Below the pieces are notes generated by a model that saw nothing but the letters and a program-made list of their open reading frames with translations, had not been told where the DNA came from and searched no databases. Positions 6,348 through 13,042 of a stretch of DNA of 13,042 nucleotides are shown here, piece by piece. The position numbers were made by a program, and so were the translations under genes. The DNA is taken from NCBI GenBank assembly GCA_900555165.1, contig USKE01000024.1, forward strand, positions 1 to 13,042, given 5' to 3'. Each line of letters begins with the position of its first letter. Positions within the stretch are counted from its first letter, which is position 1. Source of the stretch: an uncultured Porphyromonadaceae bacterium. GTDB lineage: Bacteria; Bacteroidota; Bacteroidia; Bacteroidales; Muribaculaceae.

Positions 6348-8012
6348 ATGAAGATTGATTCTGTAAATCTTGATGCGATTTTCGAGACGAGCTGGGAAGT
6401 TTGTAACAAAATAGGTGGAATATACACCGTTTTGTCATCAAAAGCCCTCACATTGCAAAATCTTTATAAAGACAAGACCATTTTTATCGGTCCTGATGTG
6501 TGGGATGAAGAGAATCCCTGTCCCTATTTCAGCGAAGTGCCTTCTCTGCTTATGCCCTGGAAGAAGAAAGCCAACCTTCCCTACGGCATATCGGTGCGCA
6601 CAGGTCGCTGGAACATACCCGGCAAGCCCATTGTGGTACTGGTGAAGTTCCAGGGCGTATATGAAATAAAAGACTATTTCTATGGAGAGATGTGGCAGCG
6701 CTACGGTGTGGACTCGCTCCATGGCTATGGCGACTATGACGAGGGATGCTGTTTCGCTCTGGCGGCCGGCATCGTCATCGAAAGCATCTGCAATTTCAAG
6801 CGTTTCAGATACAAGAACGTAATCGCCCATTTCGATGAATGGACAACCGGCATGGGGCTGCTTTACACCGCCTGGAAACTGCCGACGGTAGCCACCATCT
6901 TCACTACCCACGCCACATCGATAGGCCGCTCGATCTGCGGCAACGGCAAACCGCTCTACGATTATCTGCCCGGATACAACGGCGACCAGATGGCGCGCGA
7001 GCTCAACATGGAGTCGAAACACTCGCTTGAAAAGGCCGCCGCCCACAATGCCGACTGTTTCACCACCGTGTCTGATGTTACCGCCGCCGAGTGCGAGCAG
7101 TTACTTGACATACGTCCGCAGGTGGTTACGCCCAACGGTTTCCAGCCTGAGTTCGTGCCCGTAAAGGGGAAGGCGAAAAAGGCCCGTTCGGTGGCCCGCG
7201 AGGCGATGCTCAACGTAGGCTCGAAGATGTCGGGTCAGCCCCTGGGCGACGACACATTTATAATCGCCACCTCAGGCCGTTGCGAATATCGCAACAAGGG
7301 AATCGATGTGTTCCTCGATGCCGCGAAAAAACTTGAGCAGGCTGATGTGAAAGGGAATCTGCTCCTATATATATTGGTTCCGGCATGGACCGGTGCCCCC
7401 AAGCAGGAACTCAAAGACGCGCTTGCGGCCGACAAATATATGCCTGTGCCCGATCCGGCATCGACGCATACCGTGCAGAATCCCGGCGGAGAAGATGCCA
7501 TTCTGGGCCGCATGCACCAGCTCGGGCTGGGCGCCAACAGCGGCTCTAACGTGCAGGTGATTTATGTTCCCTGCTATCTCAACGGCGACGACGGAATTTT
7601 CAACCTCACATATTACGACATGCTGGCCGGTTTTGACGCCACAGCCTTCCCATCGTACTACGAGCCTTGGGGATACACACCGCTTGAATCGGTGGCGTTC
7701 GGCGTGCCTACGGTCACGACATCGCTCTCGGGTTTCGGCCAGTGGGTGCGTTCGGTAAACCGCGACAGTTTCGACACCGGCGGCGTGGAGGTGATAGAGC
7801 GCAACGACTCGAATTACGGCGAGGTTGTCGACCGTCTGGCACAGGCGATGCTTGACCTCGTGTCGGCATCGGAAGACCGCCGCGCGGCCATATCGAAAGC
7901 CGCTCACGAGACCGCATCGAAGGCCGAGTGGGACTATTTCGTGACCTACTACATTGACGCTTTCCGGGTGGCTCTCGACAATGCCGAGAAACGCTCTTCA
8001 AATCTGAAATAA
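6348..8012 (+). CDS. Glycogen synthase, GT3 (eukaryote-like) type
   Basis: A 554-residue retaining glucosyltransferase that adds alpha-1,4-linked glucose from a sugar nucleotide to glycogen. It resembles the GT3 family (eukaryotic GYS) rather than the usual bacterial GT5 GlgA. The N terminus has [17 protein letters not shown] (12-28) with the donor-binding KxGG. HFDEW (161-165) and TTHATSIGR (186-194) follow, then GRCEYRNKG with Arg311 and Lys317. The C-terminal catalytic motif is [14 protein letters not shown], with Glu439 and Glu447, followed by SLSGFG. By analogy with GT3 the donor is likely UDP-glucose, which the sequence cannot prove. The first 45 or so codons are AT-rich compared with the rest. 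Its own promoter lies just upstream, and the phosphorylase gene follows after 37 bp, presumably in one transcript. Length fits bacterial GT3 homologues. Confidence 0.93.
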   Translation: MKIDSVNLDAIFETSWEVCNKIGGIYTVLSSKALTLQNLYKDKTIFIGPDVWDEENPCPYFSEVPSLLMPWKKKANLPYGISVRTGRWNIPGKPIVVLVKFQGVYEIKDYFYGEMWQRYGVDSLHGYGDYDEGCCFALAAGIVIESICNFKRFRYKNVIAHFDEWTTGMGLLYTAWKLPTVATIFTTHATSIGRSICGNGKPLYDYLPGYNGDQMARELNMESKHSLEKAAAHNADCFTTVSDVTAAECEQLLDIRPQVVTPNGFQPEFVPVKGKAKKARSVAREAMLNVGSKMSGQPLGDDTFIIATSGRCEYRNKGIDVFLDAAKKLEQADVKGNLLLYILVPAWTGAPKQELKDALAADKYMPVPDPASTHTVQNPGGEDAILGRMHQLGLGANSGSNVQVIYVPCYLNGDDGIFNLTYYDMLAGFDATAFPSYYEPWGYTPLESVAFGVPTVTTSLSGFGQWVRSVNRDSFDTGGVEVIERNDSNYGEVVDRLAQAMLDLVSASEDRRAAISKAAHETASKAEWDYFVTYYIDAFRVALDNAEKRSSNLK

Positions 8013-8049
8013 TAATAAGAAAAGCAATATCTTACTCACAATACAAGAA

Positions 8050-10605
8050 ATGAAACTTCAAGTCAGCAACAGTAATGCCGCCGTATGGCGCGACATTACG
8101 GTCAAATCAGACCTTCCCTCGAAGCTCAAACCCCTCGAGGAGCTCGCCAAAAACCTCTGGTGGGTGTGGAACTCTGAGGCAAAAGCCCTGTTCCGCGACC
8201 TTAACCCCGACCTCTGGCGCAATACAGGTGAGAATCCCGTGATGGTGCTCCAGCAGCTCTCTTCAGAGCGTCTGGCCGAGGTCATCGCCGACAAGGCCAT
8301 GATGGCCCGCATCGACAAGGTCTATGGCAAATTCAAGGAATACATGGCAAAGCCGATGCGCTCAGACATCCCCTCGGTGGCTTACTTCTCGATGGAGTAC
8401 GGTCTGTGCAACGCCCTGAAGATCTATTCGGGCGGTCTCGGTGTTCTTGCCGGTGACTATATCAAGGAGGCATCCGATTCGTGCGTGCCCATGACCGCCG
8501 TAGGTTTCCTTTACCGTTACGGCTACTTCACACAGTCTCTGTCGGTCGACGGCCAGCAGATCGCCAACTACGAGGCCCAGAACTTCAACCAGCTCCCCAT
8601 CGAGCAGGTAATGGAGGATAACGGCCGTCCGATGATTCTCGAGGTTCCTTACCCCGGCCGTACCATCTACAGCCACGTATGGCGCGTGAACGTGGGCCGC
8701 ATGAACCTCTACCTGATGGATACCGATTTCGAGATGAACTCTGAGTTCGACCGTCCCATCACCCACCAGCTCTATGGCGGCGACTGGGAGAACCGTATCA
8801 AGCAGGAGTATCTGCTCGGTATCGGCGGTGTGCTCATGCTCAAGAAACTCGGTATCAAGTCTGAGCTCTTCCACTGCAACGAGGGTCACGCCGCCCTGCT
8901 CAACCTGCAGCGTCTGGTTGACTACGTGCAGGAGAAGCACCTCGACTTCCAGGTGGCTCTCGAGCTGGTGCGCGCATCGAGCCTCTACACCGTACACACC
9001 CCCGTCCCCGCAGGTCACGACTACTTCGACGAGGGTCTGTTCGGCAAATACATGGGCGAGTACCCCGCCAAGTTGGGCATCTCGTGGAACGACCTGATGA
9101 ACATGGGCCGCGAGAACCCCAACACCAACGAGCGTTTCTCGATGAGCGTGTTCGCCCTCAACACCTGCCAGGAGGCAAACGGCGTTAGCTGGCTCCACGG
9201 CGAGGTGTCGAAGAAGATGTTCGCCGGAATCTGGAAAGGCTATGACTGGGCCGAGAGCCATGTAGGCTACGTGACCAACGGTGTGCACATGCCCACCTGG
9301 GCCGCATCAGAGTGGAAAGAGTTCTACAACGAGAAACTCGGCCATGCCGTGTTCGAGCATGCCGACGATCCCAAGTGCTGGGCTCCCATCCTGAAATGCA
9401 CCGACCAGGAGATCTGGAACATGCGCATGACGATGAAGAACAAGTTCATCAACTTCGTAAAGCGTGACTTCAAGGAGAAATGGCTCGCAAACCAGGGTGA
9501 TCCCTCGGCCGTGATGAGCATCGTCGACAAGATCAACCCCAACGCCCTGATCATCGGTTTCGCCCGCCGTTTCGCCACTTACAAACGCGCGCACCTGCTG
9601 TTCACCGACCTTGACCGTCTCTCGAAGATTGTCAACAACGAGCAGTTCCCCGTGCAGTTCGTGTTCTCGGGCAAGGCTCACCCCGCCGACGGCGCAGGCC
9701 AGGGCCTGATCAAGCGCATCATGGAGATTTCGCGCATGCCGCAGTTCCTGGGCAAGATCATCTTCCTCGAAGACTACAACATGATCGTGGCCAAGCGTCT
9801 TGTGACCGGTGTCGACATCTGGCTGAACACCCCGACACGTCCCCTTGAGGCATCGGGTACATCGGGCGAGAAAGCCGAGATGAACGGCGTGCTCAACTTC
9901 TCTGTGCTCGACGGCTGGTGGTACGAAGGTTACCGTTTCGACGAGAAAGCCGGCTGGGCCCTCACCGACAAGCGCACCTACACCGACCAGGCTCAGCAGG
10001 ACAAGCTCGATGCCGCCACCATCTACTCGATGCTCGAGAACGAGATCGTGCCTCTCTACTACGCCAAGAACTCGCAGGGCTATTCGCCCGAGTGGGTGCA
10101 GTACATCAAGCGCTCGATTGCAAACATCGCTCCGCACTTCACCATGAAGCGCATGATCGAGGACTATATCCACCGTTTCTACAACAAGGAGGCCGCCCGC
10201 ACCGAGAAACTCTGCGCCAAAGACTACGCTCTGGCCAAAGAGATCGTTGCCTGGAAAGAGAAAGTGGCCGCCGCATGGGATGGCATCAAGGTCTTTGACA
10301 TCGAGCAGAGCGATGCCGCCAACTCAGTGGCCGGCGAGGACTTCAACGTCCGTGCCATCGTTGACACCAACGGCCTGGGCAAAGACCTCGGTCTGGAGCA
10401 GGTGATCTACAAGATCGAGAATGGCGAGGCCAAGTTCTTCGGCACCCGCCAGTTCGACGTCATCAAGCAGGAGGGCAACGTGCTCACATATCAGCTCAAC
10501 TCCAAGCTCACAGACGCAGGCGTGTTCCGTTTCGGTTACCGTCTCTATCCCAAGAACGCCAATCTGCCCCACCGCATGGACTTCGCCTTCGTGCGCTGGA
10601 TCTGA
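8050..10605 (+). CDS. glgP: Alpha-glucan (glycogen) phosphorylase, GT35 with DUF3417 N terminus
   Basis: An 851-residue PLP-dependent enzyme that releases glucose-1-phosphate from glycogen with inorganic phosphate. The N-terminal region (about 10-115) contains [17 protein letters not shown], the DUF3417 domain of the compact bacterial/archaeal phosphorylases. The GT35 core begins at [10 protein letters not shown] (about 114-123) with the [12 protein letters not shown] loop, then [11 protein letters not shown] and [10 protein letters not shown]. The PLP site is [19 protein letters not shown], with the cofactor lysine at about Lys608, then LDGWWYEGY. The C-terminal tail (about 755-851) is extra and beta-rich. 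Codon choice is strongly biased (almost only AAC, ATC, GAG, AAG, CTC, GGC), more than in its neighbours, which suggests high expression and explains long shadow reading frames on the other strand. It is the second gene after glycogen synthase and ends 14 bp before a hairpin. Confidence 0.96.
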   Translation: MKLQVSNSNAAVWRDITVKSDLPSKLKPLEELAKNLWWVWNSEAKALFRDLNPDLWRNTGENPVMVLQQLSSERLAEVIADKAMMARIDKVYGKFKEYMAKPMRSDIPSVAYFSMEYGLCNALKIYSGGLGVLAGDYIKEASDSCVPMTAVGFLYRYGYFTQSLSVDGQQIANYEAQNFNQLPIEQVMEDNGRPMILEVPYPGRTIYSHVWRVNVGRMNLYLMDTDFEMNSEFDRPITHQLYGGDWENRIKQEYLLGIGGVLMLKKLGIKSELFHCNEGHAALLNLQRLVDYVQEKHLDFQVALELVRASSLYTVHTPVPAGHDYFDEGLFGKYMGEYPAKLGISWNDLMNMGRENPNTNERFSMSVFALNTCQEANGVSWLHGEVSKKMFAGIWKGYDWAESHVGYVTNGVHMPTWAASEWKEFYNEKLGHAVFEHADDPKCWAPILKCTDQEIWNMRMTMKNKFINFVKRDFKEKWLANQGDPSAVMSIVDKINPNALIIGFARRFATYKRAHLLFTDLDRLSKIVNNEQFPVQFVFSGKAHPADGAGQGLIKRIMEISRMPQFLGKIIFLEDYNMIVAKRLVTGVDIWLNTPTRPLEASGTSGEKAEMNGVLNFSVLDGWWYEGYRFDEKAGWALTDKRTYTDQAQQDKLDAATIYSMLENEIVPLYYAKNSQGYSPEWVQYIKRSIANIAPHFTMKRMIEDYIHRFYNKEAARTEKLCAKDYALAKEIVAWKEKVAAAWDGIKVFDIEQSDAANSVAGEDFNVRAIVDTNGLGKDLGLEQVIYKIENGEAKFFGTRQFDVIKQEGNVLTYQLNSKLTDAGVFRFGYRLYPKNANLPHRMDFAFVRWI

Positions 10606-10618
10606 TAACCCCCGTCAA

Positions 10619-10652
10619 TTATTGAATGTCATGATACCATGACATTCAATAA
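10619..10652 (+). terminator. Long perfect hairpin directly after glgP
   Basis: Arms 10619-10633 and 10638-10652 form a perfect 15-bp stem (core GAATGTCATG / CATGACATTC) with the loop ATAC. It starts 14 bp after the glgP stop. It shares bases 10646-10652 with the larger GC-centred terminator downstream, so the two structures cannot both be complete. No U-run follows, so it may protect the mRNA 3' end rather than terminate. Confidence 0.6.
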
Positions 10653-10701
10653 ACAATAAAACCGCCAGGCCATGTGGCCCGGCGGTTTTATTGTTTATTG
10701 A
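10646..10701. terminator. Bidirectional terminator between glgP and the PH-domain gene
   Basis: A 21-bp perfect stem (10646-10666 with 10681-10701) encloses a small inner hairpin, GGCC-ATGT-GGCC (10668-10679). The GC-rich core ACCGCC/GGCGGT is flanked by an A-rich arm on one side and a U-rich arm (TTTTATTGTTT) on the other, so it reads as an intrinsic terminator on both strands. It serves glgP (plus) and the convergent gene ending at 10715 (minus). Confidence 0.85.
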
Positions 10702-10714
10702 GTATTCAGAGAAA

Positions 10715-11155
10715 TTAAATCTTGTCTGATCCGATTACCTTTATTGCGGGGTTGATTTCGAGCAGTTGCCTGACCATGCCGTCGCGGTCGCGCGGCGAGA
10801 TCTCTATGGGCATGGCGCTCTTGAGCACACTGCGGTCGGTGAACTTTATCGACAGGCGCCGCGTCGACAGACATGGTCCCGCCAGCACACCGCGGCAATA
10901 TCTAACCTCCTTTATCTTCGCGATCGGCAACCGGGTGGGGCGGAAAAACTGATATACCACCAGCCTGTCACCCTCGATGGCGTACCATGTGCCGGCCATC
11001 GCCACCCAGAACAGTCCCCCGATAAGGATGCCATATAGCACCGACAGCCATACCGTGCCGCCAATCGCCGCCACCACAAGTATGGTCATTGTAAAAATCA
11101 CGATGGCTATCAGCCACCAGTCAATACGGGATCGGTATACGGTCTTCTGCATCAT
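10715..11155 (-). CDS. Small membrane protein with bacterial PH-like domain
   Basis: A 146-residue protein. It starts MMQKTVYRSRIDWW, has two transmembrane helices (about residues 13-33 and 36-55), and then a soluble domain beginning WYAIEGDRLVVYQFFRP and continuing PIAKIKEVRYCRG, which fits the bacterial PH-like (bPH/YdbT-type) beta-barrel usual in such short proteins. The reading frame stays open to 11278, but the perfect TATATTTG box at 11206-11213 lies inside that extension, so the ATG at 11153-11155 is preferred (11152 is also possible). It is transcribed alone, convergent with glgP and sharing its terminator. Its function is unknown; membrane-anchored PH-like domains often take part in envelope protein assemblies, which is only a general expectation here. 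Confidence 0.75.
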   Translation of the reverse strand: MMQKTVYRSRIDWWLIAIVIFTMTILVVAAIGGTVWLSVLYGILIGGLFWVAMAGTWYAIEGDRLVVYQFFRPTRLPIAKIKEVRYCRGVLAGPCLSTRRLSIKFTDRSVLKSAMPIEISPRDRDGMVRQLLEINPAIKVIGSDKI

Positions 11156-11205
11156 AACTTTGTCATATTTTGTAGCGCACTCAGCGTAATCGCAGGTTTG
11201 CCTTG

Positions 11206-11237
11206 CAAATATACGGCAATTATTTGAGTAAATCAGA
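11206..11237 (-). promoter_or_regulatory. Promoter of the PH-domain gene
   Basis: TATATTTG (11206-11213, minus strand) matches TAnnTTTG exactly. A TCTG (11234-11237), one mismatch from TTTG, lies 20 nt upstream. The expected leader is about 45 nt. Confidence 0.6.
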
Positions 11238-11261
11238 CAAATGGCAGACAGGATACAGCCG

Positions 11262-11269
11262 TAACTTTG
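11262..11269 (+). promoter_or_regulatory. Orphan -7 box upstream of the nitroreductase remnant
   Basis: TAACTTTG on the plus strand fits TAnnTTTG and sits 14 bp before the open frame of the nitroreductase remnant, as if it were the promoter of the lost gene. No TTTG is found at 19-21 nt upstream. A near-identical context (GCCGTAACTTTG) recurs at 11496-11507. Confidence 0.35.
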
Positions 11270-11282
11270 CATTGTCAAATAA

Positions 11283-11447
11283 AAACATCGTGTAGTTTAC
11301 GCTGTATTGGAGAAACGTCGCACTTACCGCGACTATACCGACTGTCAGGTGAGCGATCGGATTCTGTTCAAACTGATTGACGCTGCGTTCAAGGCACCGA
11401 CCAACAATCACCTCCGGCAGATGGAATTCAGGTCAGCATTTATGTAA
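11283..11447 (+). pseudogene. Remnant of a nitroreductase-family gene (N-terminal fragment)
   Basis: A frame open between stops at 11280 and 11445 encodes about 54 residues. From 11304 it reads VLEKRRTYRDYTDCQVS, then ILFKLIDAAFKAPTNNHLRQ and MEF. This matches the start of nitroreductase-family flavoproteins: an RRSxRxY motif that binds FMN phosphate, a helix ending in AAxxAPT, then the N/H-rich turn and WEF. No ATG lies at the expected start, the usual Trp before EF is Met, and the frame stops after about a quarter of a normal 170-200 residue protein. A short frame in another register, 11452-11499 (GKHYREIGMSHAVEMP then stop), may be more of the same decayed gene but was not recognised. A -7-like box lies just upstream. 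The fragment identity is fairly convincing by motif order; activity is excluded. Confidence 0.65.
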
Positions 11448-11499
11448 TTTTGGCAAGCACTACCGTGAAATCGGTATGTCGCATGCAGTGGAAATGCCG

Positions 11500-11507
11500 T
11501 AACTTTG
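11500..11507 (+). promoter_or_regulatory. Possible -7 box upstream of the palindromic element
   Basis: TAACTTTG fits TAnnTTTG, with a weak TATG 21 nt upstream. A transcript starting near 11514 and ending at the U-run at 11695-11704 would be about 190 nt and would contain the whole folded element. This is suggestive only. Confidence 0.35.
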
Positions 11508-11558
11508 TATCGCTTAAGAAAGCATGATAGAAATCAGATGAATTGCAATTATTGAGTG

Positions 11559-11694
11559 GAGGGCGTTGCAGAACTCGGCTTTTGCCTAATTCGTAGGGGG
11601 ACATTGCTTTGCGATGTCTTGCTGGTTATCAACGAGATAATCTGACATGCCAAAGGCATATCCCCTACAATTCGACGAGTCTTGCAACACCCTC
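11559..11694 (+). repeat. Palindromic element with imperfect terminal inverted repeats and a four-way-junction core
   Basis: Terminal arms 11559-11577 and 11676-11694 pair over 19 positions (GAGGGCGTTGCA... against ...TGCAACACCCTC) with two mismatches and one G-U. Inside, AATT plus GTAGGGG (11588-11599) pairs with CCCCTAC plus AATT (11662-11672), with one bulged C. This stem closes on three hairpins: GACATTGC/GCGATGTC (11600-11618), GGTTATC/GATAATC (11624-11642) and ATGCC/GGCAT (11647-11659). A T-run, TTTTTGTTTT, follows at 11695-11704. The CGTAGGGG...CCCCTAC core resembles, from memory, interspersed intergenic palindromes of gut Bacteroidales, so a REP/MITE-like repeat is the first choice. 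A structured RNA ending in an intrinsic terminator is the alternative. No target-site duplication is visible. Confidence 0.6.
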
Positions 11695-11704
11695 TTTTTG
11701 TTTT

Positions 11705-12014
11705 AGACAATCTCTTGATATTAAAGGAGTCTGTAGTAGCTATGCCTATTCTTACGAGTCATTCGGGTTCTTCATGATAACAATTATAATTGGGAGAATT
11801 CAATAAATTTCTATTCAAAATAATATGCTTTGAATGAGTCATGGAGTTGCGGGAATGCCGCCGCTCTACCGTAAATCGAGTCACCGGTTTCGACCGGAAA
11901 GACTTAACAGCTAACTCATACTGCTGGTACTATCTGGAATTCCTAAATATCAGGTGCGGGATTTTTGGTAAGCCGTCCGGTAATTTTTATATCTGATGTA
12001 TTGTGGTTTTGTAT
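11705..12014. other. AT-rich intergenic stretch without a recognisable gene
   Basis: I see no recognisable gene here. A 51-codon frame (ATG 11841, stop 11994-11996, beginning MELRECRRST) resembles nothing I know and has no clear promoter. A small hairpin with a TTCG loop, CCGGT/ACCGG, lies at 11884-11897. The stretch may be decayed sequence next to the nitroreductase remnant. Confidence 0.5.
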
Positions 12015-12022
12015 TAAATTTG
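11992..12022 (+). promoter_or_regulatory. Promoter of the polyferredoxin gene
   Basis: TCTG (11992-11995), one mismatch from TTTG, is followed after 19 nt by TAAATTTG (12015-12022), which fits TAnnTTTG. The leader to the ATG at 12085 would be about 55 nt. Confidence 0.55.
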
Positions 12023-12084
12023 CAGATGTGAGATTTCACGTTTGCATTAAACCAATCCTTTTTGAGACCAATCACATACTTAAT

Positions 12085-13042
12085 ATGGAAAAGAAGAAAA
12101 AGAAACGGCACAGACCTCTGCTTTTGACACTCAGACGGTGTCTGGCGGTACTTAGTATCGTGGCCGTGACATTGCTGTTTGTGGATTTCTCCGGACTGGC
12201 TCACCGTTGGCTCGGCTGGATGGCCAAAATCCAGTTCCTGCCCGCTGTGCTTTCGCTTAATGTTGTGGTGATTGTGGCGCTTGTGGCTGCCACACTGCTC
12301 TTCGGCCGCGTGTACTGCTCGGTGATTTGCCCGTTGGGCATTATGCAGGACGGTTTCGCATGGTTCGGAAAGAAAAGCCGCCGCAACCGCTATTCCTGGT
12401 CACCGGCGAAGAATCTGCTCAGATATGTGATGCTTGCCGTGATGGTTGTGGCTATCGTCGCCGGCGTCAGCGCCATTGTGGTGTTGCTGGCGCCGTACAG
12501 TGCCTACGGCCGCATAGCCCAGAGCCTGTTCGCTCCCGTATGGGCGTGGGGCAATAACCTGCTTGCCTCGTGGGCCGAGCATGCCGGCAGCTATGCATTC
12601 TATTCCGTGGATGTGTGGCTGAAAGGTGGCGTGACGCTTGTCGTCGCCTTGGTCACGCTGGTTGTACTCGGTGTGCTGGCCTGGCGCAACGGCCGCACAT
12701 ACTGCAATACGATATGTCCGGTGGGCACCGTGCTTGGTCTGCTGTCGCGCTGGTCGCTGTTCCGCCCGGTGATTGACACCTCGAAATGTATCAACTGCGG
12801 CCTTTGCGCCCGCAACTGCAAGAGTGCCTGCATCAATGCCAAAGAGCATAAGATCGATTATTCGCGCTGCGTGGCCTGTATGGACTGCATAGACAAATGT
12901 CACGAGGGGGCGATATCATATACCCTGCGCCGCAATGCCACCAGAGAGGTTAAGAAGGGCGCAGTCGACAGCGGTCGCCGCGGATTCCTCGCCGTTACGG
13001 CCACAGTTGCCGCAGTTGGCGGCCCCACGGGCCCTCCGAGCA
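12085..13042 (+). CDS. NapH-like integral membrane polyferredoxin with internal Tat-like motif, 3' end cut by window
   Basis: 319 codons are visible from the ATG at 12085. After a very basic start (MEKKKKKRHRP) come about four to five transmembrane helices with two CxxxCPxG motifs facing the membrane domain: CSVICPLG (Cys78, Cys82) and CNTICPVG (Cys207, Cys211). Then two 4Fe-4S ferredoxin motifs follow: CINCGLCARNC with a further Cys249 (235-249), and CVACMDCIDKC (262-272). This is the Fer4_5/NapH-type layout of membrane proteins that pass electrons to or from the quinone pool. After the clusters SGRRGFLAVTATVAAV (296-311) looks like an internal twin-arginine signal, so a further domain beyond the window may be outside the cytoplasm. 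It is transcribed from its own promoter; upstream is only gene-poor sequence. Its redox partner is unknown. Confidence 0.88.
   Translation, partial: MEKKKKKRHRPLLLTLRRCLAVLSIVAVTLLFVDFSGLAHRWLGWMAKIQFLPAVLSLNVVVIVALVAATLLFGRVYCSVICPLGIMQDGFAWFGKKSRRNRYSWSPAKNLLRYVMLAVMVVAIVAGVSAIVVLLAPYSAYGRIAQSLFAPVWAWGNNLLASWAEHAGSYAFYSVDVWLKGGVTLVVALVTLVVLGVLAWRNGRTYCNTICPVGTVLGLLSRWSLFRPVIDTSKCINCGLCARNCKSACINAKEHKIDYSRCVACMDCIDKCHEGAISYTLRRNATREVKKGAVDSGRRGFLAVTATVAAVGGPTGPPS

Noticed and set aside
8362..10173. Two antisense frames of about 300 codons opposite glgP
   Set aside because: They result from the strong codon bias of glgP, and their translations look like low-complexity reverse shadows.
11156..11278. 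N-terminal extension of the PH-domain protein
   Set aside because: The extension covers the promoter box, is rich in Cys and Tyr, and does not resemble the family.
11593..11668. Cloverleaf-like fold that could be a tRNA
   Set aside because: The 7-bp closing stem is right in length, but the arms do not have D-loop, anticodon or T-loop signatures, and there is no GTTC or CCA.
11514..11704. Possible 6S RNA because of size and terminator
   Set aside because: 6S RNA is a long rod with a central bubble, whereas this element folds into a multi-hairpin junction. I could not match 6S features.
11609..11806. 65-codon plus-strand frame
   Set aside because: It starts inside the palindromic element and runs through its terminal stem; the translation has no recognisable features.

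Overview
The window looks like a chromosomal segment of a Bacteroidales bacterium, probably a GC-rich, Muribaculaceae-like lineage; the exact genus cannot be read from the sequence. The evidence is as follows. Most start codons have no visible Shine-Dalgarno sequence. Promoters follow the Bacteroidota pattern (TTTG-like box, 19-21 nt, TAnnTTTG). There is a eukaryote-like (GT3) glycogen synthase next to a DUF3417-type glucan phosphorylase, a methylmalonyl-CoA mutase small subunit, and the gene pair DUF1599-DoxX, which I recall as a common neighbourhood in Bacteroides relatives.

Layout. (1) 1-1367, minus: mutA, cut by the window edge, with its own promoter (1448-1479). (2) 1551-6085, minus: a tight five-gene operon read right to left: ThiE-like protein, kdsB, M16-peptidase-like protein, DUF1599 protein, DoxX/MauE-type membrane protein. 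Gene ends touch or overlap, and a hairpin terminator (1482-1522) closes the operon just before the mutA promoter. (3) 6348-10605, plus: glycogen synthase and alpha-glucan phosphorylase, expressed divergently from the operon and ending at a strong terminator shared with the next, convergent gene. (4) 10715-11155, minus: a small membrane protein with a bacterial PH-like domain. (5) 11156-12084: an AT-richer stretch of about 0.9 kb without an intact gene. It holds a nitroreductase gene remnant and a 136-bp palindromic element that can fold into a four-way junction inside a long terminal stem. (6) 12085-end, plus: an integral membrane polyferredoxin (NapH-like) with an internal twin-arginine-like motif, cut by the window edge.

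How the genes work together. The glycogen pair builds and breaks the storage polymer: the synthase extends glucan chains and the phosphorylase releases glucose-1-phosphate. mutA belongs to the succinate-propionate branch typical of these fermenters. kdsB activates Kdo for lipopolysaccharide. Its operon partners include two proteins of known enzyme folds that lack the expected catalytic residues (ThiE-like and M16-like), so they may act as non-enzymatic partners.

Most notable: kdsB carries an apparent frameshift exactly inside its nucleotide-binding signature (about 5428-5439); the operon contains two apparently dead enzymes; and the intergenic element at 11559-11694 is highly structured and may be either a mobile palindromic repeat or an expressed RNA. 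I did not find a defence system, CRISPR array, intact transposon or tRNA.
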